Shown: positions 1-7,323 of the stretch, one piece after another
How positions within the stretch are numbered: the stretch's first letter is position 1
How the letters are laid out: each line of letters opens with the position of its first letter
NCBI GenBank assembly: GCA_902786925.1
Contig: CADAEK010000001.1
Coordinates: forward strand, 1 to 64,000
Reading direction: 5' to 3'
Origin: an uncultured Bacteroidales bacterium
Lineage (GTDB): Bacteria > Bacteroidota > Bacteroidia > Bacteroidales > Bacteroidaceae
Length of the DNA stretch: 64,000 nt
Notes under the pieces: generated by a model
The model's input: the letters and a program-made list of their open reading frames with translations, nothing else
Told to the model about the DNA's origin: nothing
Database searches by the model: none
Translations under genes and position numbers: made by a program

Positions 1-33
1 GCTCCAAATAAACTATAAAATTCGCGTCATTAC

Positions 34-267
34 CACTTTTGCACTTTTGCACTTTTGCACTTTTGACTTTAAGGTTTTTCGAAAGTGCATAACGGAGGGG
101 TGACACTGGGATGTGTGAAAAGGGGTGTGGATAGAGTAATTGATTAAAATTATATCTTTATTATTATATATTATATATATATATATAATATATAATAATA
201 AAAATTCTTTCCTCAATGAAATCCAAAACCTTTATGTCAAGTCTGCAAAAGTGCAAAAGTGCAAAAC
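34..267. repeat. Inverted TTTTGCAC arrays flanking a TA-rich palindrome
   Basis: An array of four CACTTTTG octamers (34-65) faces a complementary array of CAAAAGTG units (245-267). Between them is a perfect 46-nt A/T palindrome (157-202). No credible ORF lies inside. The same architecture recurs at 17379-17566, so this is probably a repeat family and not chance. Function unknown. Confidence 0.7.
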
Positions 268-329
268 CTGCGGAAATAAAAGATATAAGAACATGAGATA
301 AAAAACATGAAAAATAATGGTCATGGAAG

Positions 330-360
330 TTGTTCGATTCGCAAAAAATGTGTACCTTTG
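330..360 (+). promoter_or_regulatory. Promoter-like element without an obvious gene
   Basis: TTG at 330-332, a 20-nt spacer and TACCTTTG at 353-360 match the Bacteroidetes -33/-7 consensus well. No normal CDS follows before the ABC-F gene at 769, which has its own promoter. Confidence 0.55.
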
Positions 361-503
361 CAACAAAGTTGCAAAAATGATATGAGGCAACAAAATTTGC
401 GGCATAGCCAACGAGAAAAATTTTGTTAACCATGGAACAAGATTTTCATAGGCAAAGCGCAAAACAGAGGAAGAAAGGAATAGGTTTTAAGGACGAGGTC
501 TAA
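361..503 (+). other. Leader-like region with hairpin and 23-codon micro-ORF
   Basis: Downstream of the orphan promoter lies a 10-bp perfect inverted repeat (389-398 with 418-427) and then a 23-codon ATG ORF at 432-503 with a basic lysine/arginine-rich middle. This could be the 5' remnant of a lost gene, a small RNA or a small protein gene. Coding is not supported by anything beyond the start codon. Confidence 0.25.
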
Positions 504-600
504 GAGCTGAGGGCTGAAGGCTGATGTCTGAAGGAAGAGGTCTGATGTCTAAGGTCTAATGTCTAAAGTCTAAGGTCTAATGTCAAATGCCTGATGTCAA
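481..600. repeat. Degenerate GTCTAAG/ATGTCTGA heptad repeat
   Basis: Short tandem variants of GTCTAAG, GTCTAAT and CTGATGTC fill this stretch. It resembles other low-complexity heptad repeats in the window (24328-24450, 58732-58808). No gene is seen. Confidence 0.6.
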
Positions 601-603
601 TTA

Positions 604-697
604 TCAATTGTCAAGGTTTGTAGCAGAGAGAGCAGAGTCAAGTGTACATGAACTATGCCAAGTCGCGCCCAAACCTCACCGGAGCTAATTGTTAACA
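604..697 (+). repeat. Dispersed intergenic repeat, copy A
   Basis: This block matches the reverse complement of 62771-62870. Shared stretches include TTTGTAGCAG, GAACTATGCC and AGTCGCGCCCAAACCTCA, with CAATTGTCAA-like ends. It sits just upstream of the ABC-F promoter. Confidence 0.75.
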
Positions 698-738
698 TTT
701 CTCAGCGTAGCTAATTATGAATTATGAATTATTACTCG

Positions 739-746
739 TAACTTTG
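739..746 (+). promoter_or_regulatory. Promoter -7 box of the ABC-F gene
   Basis: TAACTTTG matches TAnnTTTG and lies 22 nt upstream of the ATG at 769. The -33 element is unclear. Confidence 0.65.
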
Positions 747-768
747 CAGCCCGTAAACAATAGACAAG

Positions 769-2781
769 ATGATTTCAATTGATAAATTGGGCGTGGAGTT
801 TTCCGCCACCCCACTCTTTTTGGATGCGAGCTTTGTGGTGAACCCTAAGGACCGCATCGCCCTGGTGGGCAAAAATGGTGCCGGCAAGAGCACGATGCTG
901 AAGATTATTGCCGGAATGCAAGAGCCTACGTATGGACAGGTGTCGCGACAAAAAGACATCACAATTGGCTATTTGCCACAGGTGATGGTGCTGGCCGACA
1001 GCCGCACCGTGATGGAGGAGGCAGAGACGGCTTTTGCCCACATCAGCGAGATGCAGGAACGCCTGGACAAGATGAACGAGGAGATTGCACGCCGCACAGA
1101 TTACGAGAGCGAGTCCTACATGGCGCTGATTGAGAAGTTCACGCACGAGAATGACCGTTTCACGATGATGGGCGGCACGAACTATCATGCCGAGCTGGAG
1201 CGGACACTGCAGGGTCTGGGATTCCAGCGCAGCGACTTTGACCGCCCCACGTCGGAGTTTTCCGGCGGATGGCGCATGCGCATCGAGCTGGCGAAGCTGC
1301 TGTTGCAGAAACCCGACTTGCTGCTGCTCGACGAGCCCACAAACCACCTGGACATCGGTTCCATCCAGTGGCTGGAGCAATTCCTGGCCCAAAGAGCCAA
1401 TGCCGTAATGCTGGTGAGCCACGACCGTGCGTTTATTAATAATGTGACCAACCGAACCATCGAAATCACTTGCCACCGCATCAACGACTACAAGGTAAAG
1501 TATGACGAATATGTGAAACTGCGCGACGAACGCCGCGAGCAGCAACTGCGCGCCTACGAGAACCAGCAGAAGGAGATTGCGGAAATCAAGCAGTTCATCG
1601 AGACCTTCCGTTATAAACCCACAAAGTCGAACCAGGTGCAGTCGCGCATCAAGATGCTGGAGAAAATCGTGCCCATCGAGGTGGACGAGGTGGACACCAG
1701 CAGCCTGCACCTGAAGTTTCCACCCTGCCTGAGAAGCGGCGACTATCCCATCATCTGCGAGGATGTGGCCAAGAGTTATGCCAAGAACGTGTTCTCCGAC
1801 GTAAACCTGACCATCAAGCGCGGCGAGAAAGTGGCCTTTGTGGGCAACAACGGCGAAGGCAAATCCACACTGGTGAAGTGCATCATGGGAGAAATCCCGT
1901 TTGACGGCAACCTGAAAGTGGGGCACAATGTGCAGATTGGCTACTTTGCCCAAAACCAGGCACAACTGCTGGACGGCAACGTGACCGTATTTGACACAAT
2001 AGACCGTGTAGCCAAGGGCGACATCCGCCTGAAAATACGCGACATCTTGGGAGCATTCATGTTTGGTGGCGAGGCATCAGACAAGTATGTGAAGGTGCTC
2101 TCAGGCGGAGAACGAAGCCGACTGGCCATGATTCGCCTGCTGCTGGAACCTGTTAACCTGCTGATTCTTGACGAGCCCACAAACCACTTGGACATGCAGT
2201 CGAAAGACGTGCTGAAGCAAGCCATCAAGGACTTCGACGGCACAGCCATCATCGTAAGCCACGACCGCGACTTTCTGGACGGCCTTGTCGACAAAGTGTA
2301 TGAGTTTGGTGGAGGCAAGGTGCGTGAACACATTGGCGGCATCTACGACTTCTTGCAGAAGAAGCAGATTGAAAGTCTGAACGACTTGGGACGCACCATG
2401 AACAGCGCGGGCAGTCCATCGGCAGAGCCCAACAAGAAGAGCGCCTATGCCCAATCTTCCAACGAGGGCACCACCATGCGTGAGGCCATGAAAGACGCCA
2501 ACTTGACCAGCAAAGCACAAAGCCTCCTTTCGTATGCAGAACTGAAGGAGCGCAACAAACTGCTCAAAAAGGCTGAAAAAGCGGTGGAAGCTGCAGAACA
2601 GAAGATAGAGAAACTGGAACAGGAGATAGCCACCCTCGAAACCAAACTGGCCACTCCAGAAGGAGCATCAGACACAAGCCTCTTCACAAAATACGGAGAA
2701 TTGAAAGCACAGCTTGCAGCCACAGAAGACGAATGGGCTGAAAAGAGCGAGGAACTGGAACAGTTGAAAAACGAAGGTTGA
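769..2781 (+). CDS. ABC-F family ATPase (Uup/EttA-like)
   Basis: This is a soluble ATPase with two nucleotide-binding domains and no membrane segments, the layout of ABC-F translation factors that act on the ribosome. Walker A motifs GKNGAGKST (about residue 34) and GNNGEGKST (about 357) are visible. So are the signatures FSGGWR (about 164) and LSGGERSR (about 443), each followed by DEPTNHLD. The inter-domain linker around residues 270-300 holds the basic tRNA-interaction segment typical of the family. The last 90 residues are a lysine/glutamate-rich coiled coil, as in Uup/YheS types. At 670 aa it is full length. A housekeeping role in translation is likely; antibiotic resistance cannot be judged from sequence. 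Confidence 0.93.
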   Translation: MISIDKLGVEFSATPLFLDASFVVNPKDRIALVGKNGAGKSTMLKIIAGMQEPTYGQVSRQKDITIGYLPQVMVLADSRTVMEEAETAFAHISEMQERLDKMNEEIARRTDYESESYMALIEKFTHENDRFTMMGGTNYHAELERTLQGLGFQRSDFDRPTSEFSGGWRMRIELAKLLLQKPDLLLLDEPTNHLDIGSIQWLEQFLAQRANAVMLVSHDRAFINNVTNRTIEITCHRINDYKVKYDEYVKLRDERREQQLRAYENQQKEIAEIKQFIETFRYKPTKSNQVQSRIKMLEKIVPIEVDEVDTSSLHLKFPPCLRSGDYPIICEDVAKSYAKNVFSDVNLTIKRGEKVAFVGNNGEGKSTLVKCIMGEIPFDGNLKVGHNVQIGYFAQNQAQLLDGNVTVFDTIDRVAKGDIRLKIRDILGAFMFGGEASDKYVKVLSGGERSRLAMIRLLLEPVNLLILDEPTNHLDMQSKDVLKQAIKDFDGTAIIVSHDRDFLDGLVDKVYEFGGGKVREHIGGIYDFLQKKQIESLNDLGRTMNSAGSPSAEPNKKSAYAQSSNEGTTMREAMKDANLTSKAQSLLSYAELKERNKLLKKAEKAVEAAEQKIEKLEQEIATLETKLATPEGASDTSLFTKYGELKAQLAATEDEWAEKSEELEQLKNEG

Positions 2782-2840
2782 TTCTTGAGGAAAGAGGAAC
2801 TGAAGCTGTCAATAAAAGGCAGTAGAATCAAAAGGAAACC

Positions 2841-3296
2841 TTATTCCTTTTCAGACTTATCCTCACACTCTTCCTTCCCTTCAACCCAAATCTCCACAGG
2901 CGCTACGCCATCACGAAGCATGCCCAGCATTTCAGCAGCCTTGTTGCTCAAATCCACCAGACGACCTTTCGAGAAAGGACCGCGGTCTTTCACCACCACT
3001 TCCACTTCCTTTCCATTCTTCTTGTTGACAATGCGCAGACGAGTGCCGAAAGGAAGTGAACGATGCGCACAGAACAGTTCACTTTTATGATAACGTTCAC
3101 CCGACGCCATCATACGCCCATGCGTGCGAGCCGAATAATAGGTGGCCATACCCGTATCATAAAGATGCCACTGCACCGTATCGGCCACTTCGGGAGCAAC
3201 GACGACAGGAGCAGGTGGAGTTTGTGCCTGGCAACCCACAAGCGAGGTTGCCACACAGAAAAGAATGAACAATAGGCGAAGGCCGTGAAAATGCAT
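2841..3296 (-). CDS. RlpA-like septal ring lytic transglycosylase/DPBB lipoprotein
   Basis: The 151-aa protein starts with a lipoprotein signal ending in LVGC. It then has the double-psi beta-barrel of RlpA: GMATYYSARTHGRMMASGE, FCAHRSLPFGTRLRI and VVVKDRGPF. RlpA proteins bind or cleave denuded peptidoglycan at the septum. No C-terminal SPOR domain is present, so this is a minimal version. It converges with the ABC-F gene and has its own promoter. Family assignment is firm, but enzymatic activity is not established from sequence. Confidence 0.9.
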   Translation of the reverse strand: MHFHGLRLLFILFCVATSLVGCQAQTPPAPVVVAPEVADTVQWHLYDTGMATYYSARTHGRMMASGERYHKSELFCAHRSLPFGTRLRIVNKKNGKEVEVVVKDRGPFSKGRLVDLSNKAAEMLGMLRDGVAPVEIWVEGKEECEDKSEKE

Positions 3297-3327
3297 ACAG
3301 ATACGGTTTCGTTAGGGTTTTCTTTTG

Positions 3328-3358
3328 CAAAGGAACGGAAAAAACGGCACTCTCGCAA
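3328..3358 (-). promoter_or_regulatory. Promoter of the RlpA-like gene
   Basis: On the minus strand TTG (3358-3356), a 20-nt spacer and TTCCTTTG (3335-3328) approximate the Bacteroidetes promoter. The -7 box deviates at its second base. Confidence 0.5.
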
Positions 3359-3396
3359 CTTTTTCCAACAAAAATCAAAAAAGTCACACTTTTATT

Positions 3397-3426
3397 TTGC
3401 AGAGTTGAAAATAAGTCGTACCTTTG
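3397..3426 (+). promoter_or_regulatory. Promoter of the tRNA pair
   Basis: TTG (3397-3399), 19 nt, then TACCTTTG (3419-3426), about 50 nt before the initiator tRNA. It probably drives both tRNAs. Confidence 0.7.
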
Positions 3427-3474
3427 CACTCGCAAAAGAGAAAGGGGTATCCCAAAGCTCTTTACACTACATAT

Positions 3475-3547
3475 CGCGGGGTGGAGCAGTTGGTAGCTCG
3501 CCAGGCTCATAACCTGGAGGTCGCATGTTCGAGTCCTGCCCCCGCAA
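3475..3547 (+). tRNA. Initiator tRNA-Met (CAT)
   Basis: A 73-nt cloverleaf with anticodon CAT at 3508-3510. The acceptor stem CGCGGGG/CCCCGCA leaves the first pair as C1-A72, the mismatch diagnostic of initiator tRNA. The D-arm TGGAGCAG and the T-arm with GTTCGAGTC are standard. The anticodon stem is CCAGG/CCTGG, so one of the three usual consecutive G-C pairs is A-U. The 3' CCA is not encoded (discriminator A followed by CTA). Confidence 0.95.
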
Positions 3548-3693
3548 CTAAGAAGTTGACAGTTACTGTCAGAATCTGGAAATTGAGAACTGACAATTGA
3601 AAAGTAGGCTAACGTGATGTGAGCTGATAGGCACACAACCCGAATGGTAACTTTCAATTTTCAATTCTCAATTTTCAATTTTAAACCCATCGT
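3548..3693. repeat. Repeat-rich spacer between the two tRNAs
   Basis: The 146-nt spacer holds GTTGACAGTTACTGTC near the first tRNA and a CAATTTTCAATTCTCAATTTTC run before the second, the TTGACAA-type low-complexity repeat seen elsewhere in the window. No ORF or terminator is evident, consistent with co-transcription. Confidence 0.5.
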
Positions 3694-3777
3694 GCCGGAA
3701 TGGTGGAATGGTAGACACGAGGGACTTAAAATCCCTTGGGCATTGCGCCCGTGCGGGTTCGAGCCCCGCTTCCGGTA
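3694..3777 (+). tRNA. tRNA-Leu (TAA)
   Basis: An 84-nt class II tRNA with a long variable arm. The anticodon stem AGGGA/TCCCT encloses loop CTTAAAA with anticodon TAA (3727-3729). The acceptor GCCGGAA pairs with TTCCGGT, ending in a G-U pair. CCA is not encoded. Confidence 0.95.
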
Positions 3778-3783
3778 CTAAAA

Positions 3784-3819
3784 GCAGGCCTTGCGAATCG
3801 TATGATTTGCAAGGCCTGC
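3784..3819. terminator. Terminator hairpin after the tRNAs
   Basis: GCAGGCCTTGC (3784-3794) pairs with GCAAGGCCTGC (3809-3819), and the stem continues through AATC/GATT. CTTTT follows. It can also serve the converging symporter gene. Confidence 0.8.
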
Positions 3820-3902
3820 AATCTTTTACCTTATTCTCCCGTTATTCCTTTCTGGAACAGCCGTTTTTTCCACGGAGCGACTATTGGCTTACACCTACAA
3901 AC

Positions 3903-5156
3903 TTAGAACGCAAAGTCAGGATTCAAGTCCTCCTCGACATTTAGAGGCTGCACAGGACGGGCAGAGTCCTTCTCCACTATCGCGCACACACACGAGTCGC
4001 TCCACACATTCTCGGCAGTCTCCACCATATCTATAATCGTATATATAGGCAAAATGAAGCCCATGACACCAACTGGTGCCCCCACCCCTGCCATCAGCGA
4101 AAGAGTGAGAAAGAAGCATCCCATCGGCACACCAGCATTGCCAATGGCAGAAACCACCGCAATAAGCACCCACAGGAGCATGGAACTCCAGTCCAGCACC
4201 ATTCCTCCGTTCTGCATCACAAAGAGCGACGTGACAAGGATGAATGCCGCACAACCGTTCATGTTGATGGTGGTGCAGATGGGCAGCACGAAACGCGCCA
4301 CCTGAGGATGCGCCTTCAGCCGCGCTTCAGCCGACTGTATCGTCACAGGCAAGGTGGCTGCGCTGCTCTTTGTAAAGAGAGCCATAAGCACCGCTGGAGA
4401 CATGGCATTGAGCACCTTCCTGGGATTCAGTCCCCGCGCCAACAGGAACAGGGGCAGCACCACAAAGAACTGAATAAGGTTACCGCCCATGATGACAGCC
4501 ACGTACTTGCCCAGCGAGCCCACTGCCACGCCAGCCGACACCTCAGCCGAGAGCTGTGCCGCAAATGCCACAATGCCTAACGGCAACGTCCAAATGAGGG
4601 AACGGATAAGCGTGTAGAGCACCTCCTGTAGTCCATAAATGCCACGAATGAGCGTCTCCACATTCTCGTTCTTCTTGATGAATGCTAAAGCCAGTCCTAC
4701 AGATGCGCTGATGAGCAGAATGCTCAGCACACTACCCTTGGCAAAGGGTTCCACCACATTGTTGGGAATGACACTCAAGATGTGGTCATAATAAGTAAGC
4801 TTCTCCATATCCTGCAAAGGAAGAGCTTCAACCGAAGACAGTTGTATAGACCCAGCAGGCAGATTGCCTGGGGCAATTACGAGATAAAGCACCAATCCCA
4901 CCACAGCTGCCGCAAAGGTGGTAAGCAAGGTGTAAGTGAGCGTGTGCAGGAAAATGCGCCCCGTCTCTTTCTGTCCTCCTAAGGACGAGAGAGTGGTGAT
5001 GATGGCCAAAGCGATAGTGGGCACAGCCACAAATTGAAAGAGCCGCGTGTAAACTGTGGCAATAAATCCCAACAGAGCATTCAGCCATTCAATGCCAAGC
5101 CAACCAAGTACAGCACCCACAACGAGTGTACTTGTCCAGATGATAATATTCTTCAT
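3903..5156 (-). CDS. Dicarboxylate/amino acid:cation symporter (DAACS family)
   Basis: The 417-aa integral membrane protein resembles the GltP/SstT/DctA family, which imports glutamate, aspartate, serine or C4-dicarboxylates with Na+ or H+. Typical segments are LFQFVAVPTIALAIITTLSS in the N-terminal half, then ALFTKSSAATLPVTI (the serine-rich re-entrant hairpin) and INMNGCAAF (the TM7 NMDGT-like motif). FFLTLSLMAGVGAPVG forms the second hairpin. The substrate cannot be fixed from sequence. It starts 49 nt after the TonB receptor gene and may be read through from it. Confidence 0.88.
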   Translation of the reverse strand: MKNIIIWTSTLVVGAVLGWLGIEWLNALLGFIATVYTRLFQFVAVPTIALAIITTLSSLGGQKETGRIFLHTLTYTLLTTFAAAVVGLVLYLVIAPGNLPAGSIQLSSVEALPLQDMEKLTYYDHILSVIPNNVVEPFAKGSVLSILLISASVGLALAFIKKNENVETLIRGIYGLQEVLYTLIRSLIWTLPLGIVAFAAQLSAEVSAGVAVGSLGKYVAVIMGGNLIQFFVVLPLFLLARGLNPRKVLNAMSPAVLMALFTKSSAATLPVTIQSAEARLKAHPQVARFVLPICTTINMNGCAAFILVTSLFVMQNGGMVLDWSSMLLWVLIAVVSAIGNAGVPMGCFFLTLSLMAGVGAPVGVMGFILPIYTIIDMVETAENVWSDSCVCAIVEKDSARPVQPLNVEEDLNPDFAF

Positions 5157-5205
5157 TGTCTTATATTCCGTTTCAATCTTTTTCGTTCGTGAGTTGAGTC
5201 ATTCA

Positions 5206-7182
5206 TTATAATTGCACAGAGAGGTTTACATACACGTTCCTGCCCTTTTGAGGAATATCGCACCAATCGGCATAAGTTGTATAACGCTTGTCCGCTAAAT
5301 TCTCCACCCCAGCACGAAGGGTCAAATCGTGTCCCTGAACAGGCAGCGTATACTGCCCGCTGATCCCTACAACAGCCCATGCAGGAGAGACCGTCTCGCC
5401 ATACTTCTTCCCGTAGTTCACCTGTCGGCTGTTGCCACGCACCTCCACCTTGCCCTGAAAATGCTTGTAAGAGAAGGACAGGTGAGACGTGTAGGCAAAA
5501 GGTGAGATGAGTGGAAGCGGGTCTTCCTCGTCATCACGCCCGATGGCATAACTCAGGCGCGTGTTCCATGCCATCCACGTAAGCAGTTTCCATCCGGCAG
5601 AGAAAGACGTGTTGACGATGGTAGCATGACCAAGATTGCCATACACCTTCACGCCTTCCGCATCCACCGTCATAGCCGAGAGCCTATTCTCAAATTGCCC
5701 GATAATGTAGTTGGAGAAGAAGAAGGCATTGGCATCTAATCCAAAGGTCAGTCTCGAGTTGAGCACAGATAACTTGTAAGCTCCGTTCAACTCAATGGCA
5801 CTCTCATTCTTCAGCCGCGGATTGCCGATGTAGTCATACTGATCGAATGTGTTGTTCAGATAATATCCATACGCCTCCGTCACCGTAGGAGCACGGCTTC
5901 CCCACCCCGCTCCGAAATTCAGTTGAGAGTTGAGAATGGACAGCTGATAGTTCAGCGCCACACGTCCCGTCACTTGATGGTAACGCTGCTTCATGCCAGG
6001 GAAGAACACCCTCAAGGCGTGGTAACCCTCATCGTTGTTCAAGCGCTGCGTTTGCCATGCAAGCTTAGCCGACACCTTCAATGACTGCCTATCTGTAAGA
6101 GATACCACATCCGTAAGCGCCAAGCCCGTGTTCAGCGTGCCCACATCAGGCCATGTGACCATGTACATGGGCGCTGCACCTCCAGGGTACATCGTCATGT
6201 CTGCAAACAGGCGGTTGTAGTAAAGGTCGTAATTCACCTGCATGTCATGCCGTCCGTTCGAGGCAGAGAGGAGACTGTACAGCCCGCTCGTCCAACTCTT
6301 GCCCGGCATGTCCATGTGAATCTCCACGTCAGGACGCGTCGTGTCGTCCATGATGTGAGTGATATGGTTGTAATACGCCTTCGTCTCCCATGAGTTAAGG
6401 AACCCTTCCGGCCACAGATGCCGGTAGGAGAGCGACGTAATGAACGCTTCCGCCTTTGCCACATCCATGTTCAAGGCAGGATAGCCTACATCAGTAGCAC
6501 GGTCAAAGATGAATGTGCCCTCCACAATATCCATGTCGGCTAATTTCACGCCAGCATTGGCAAAAGCATTCACCTTCTGGAACTTCGAGAACTGCACCTC
6601 GCGGCCTCCACCCTCTTTATAGTTGTCGGCATGACGATAAAAGAAGCCTGCATTAGCATAGAAACGCGGTGTGGACACAGCCCCATCCGCACCATACACC
6701 TGCAGGTGTCCATTCGTCTCATAACCCGCATCCGCATTCAGATGGAACAGGTCTCCGTCGAAACCCACCCGACGCAGCTTCAGGTCAAGGCTGCCTCCGA
6801 TATTGCCCGTCGATTGCGGATTCCCGTTCAGTCCCGAATTCAGCAGGATGCTCTGCAAATTGCTGCTCTCCACATACGAAGTCACAGGATCCATCTTGTC
6901 GGTGCAGGCATAAAAGATTTTCATGCCGTCAATCGTAGTAGCCACACGCTCCGTTGCCATATTGTTCACCACTGGCTCCCATGCATACGAGCCACGTCTT
7001 ACCAGATTCACGTGCGAGAATTCCGACAGGTGCTCATCAATACTGGCCACCTGCCCCTTGAACGAGCGTGTCCGTCCTTGCCCTGCCACCGACACCACTA
7101 CCACCTCGTCAATTGCATGCGACGAAGTGGTGAAGGTATCGGGCAGGAGGAACAGAGATGAAATAAACAAAACTGATAACAT
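5206..7182 (-). CDS. TonB-dependent receptor, OprC/NosA copper-importer type
   Basis: This is a 658-aa outer-membrane barrel with an N-terminal plug. I chose the ATG at 7182 because it begins a clean signal peptide; an in-frame ATG at 7248 would precede it with a non-signal stretch and overlap the promoter. Cys93 and Met97 form YACTDKMDP, the CxxxM motif. His276 and Met278 form THIMDD, the HxM motif. Together these are the copper ligands described for Pseudomonas OprC, and GYPALNMD is also typical of that branch. A methionine-rich loop MTMYPGGAAPMYM lies mid-barrel. The C-terminus ends in an aromatic-rich strand. The metal assignment is inference from motifs; barrel and plug are clear. Confidence 0.88.
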   Translation of the reverse strand: MLSVLFISSLFLLPDTFTTSSHAIDEVVVVSVAGQGRTRSFKGQVASIDEHLSEFSHVNLVRRGSYAWEPVVNNMATERVATTIDGMKIFYACTDKMDPVTSYVESSNLQSILLNSGLNGNPQSTGNIGGSLDLKLRRVGFDGDLFHLNADAGYETNGHLQVYGADGAVSTPRFYANAGFFYRHADNYKEGGGREVQFSKFQKVNAFANAGVKLADMDIVEGTFIFDRATDVGYPALNMDVAKAEAFITSLSYRHLWPEGFLNSWETKAYYNHITHIMDDTTRPDVEIHMDMPGKSWTSGLYSLLSASNGRHDMQVNYDLYYNRLFADMTMYPGGAAPMYMVTWPDVGTLNTGLALTDVVSLTDRQSLKVSAKLAWQTQRLNNDEGYHALRVFFPGMKQRYHQVTGRVALNYQLSILNSQLNFGAGWGSRAPTVTEAYGYYLNNTFDQYDYIGNPRLKNESAIELNGAYKLSVLNSRLTFGLDANAFFFSNYIIGQFENRLSAMTVDAEGVKVYGNLGHATIVNTSFSAGWKLLTWMAWNTRLSYAIGRDDEEDPLPLISPFAYTSHLSFSYKHFQGKVEVRGNSRQVNYGKKYGETVSPAWAVVGISGQYTLPVQGHDLTLRAGVENLADKRYTTYADWCDIPQKGRNVYVNLSVQL

Positions 7183-7246
7183 ATATTCGTTGATGAAGTT
7201 TTTTGAAGCAAATAAAAACCAAATTGTTTCGGGAGTTAAAGAAAGC

Positions 7247-7272
7247 ATAACTTCGCAAACAAAGGAAGTTAT
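7247..7272. promoter_or_regulatory. Inverted repeat overlapping the receptor promoter
   Basis: ATAACTTC (7247-7254) and GAAGTTAT (7265-7272) form a perfect 8-bp inverted repeat with a 10-nt spacer. The minus-strand -7-like box TTCCTTTG (7267-7260) lies inside it, so a bound regulator would block the copper-receptor promoter. This is a candidate metal-responsive operator. Confidence 0.45.
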
Positions 7273-7277
7273 TTTGA

Positions 7278-7319
7278 AAGCCCCCTCATTTCCACGAAGC
7301 AGAGGAACCGAGGGGGCTT
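7278..7319 (-). terminator. Terminator after the YtkA-like lipoprotein gene
   Basis: AAGCCCCCTC (7278-7287) pairs with GAGGGGGCTT (7310-7319). On the minus strand it is followed by TTCAAAAT. It separates the lipoprotein gene from the receptor gene. Confidence 0.65.
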
Positions 7320-7323
7320 AGTC

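Noticed and set aside
164-462. Minus-strand ORFs of 76-89 codons at the window start
   Set aside because: They run through A/T palindromes and GCAAAAGT repeats and have no plausible protein character.
775-1965. 396-codon minus-strand ORF opposite the ABC-F gene
   Set aside because: It is a mirror of the high-GC third-position pattern of a clear ABC-F gene and has no recognisable domain.
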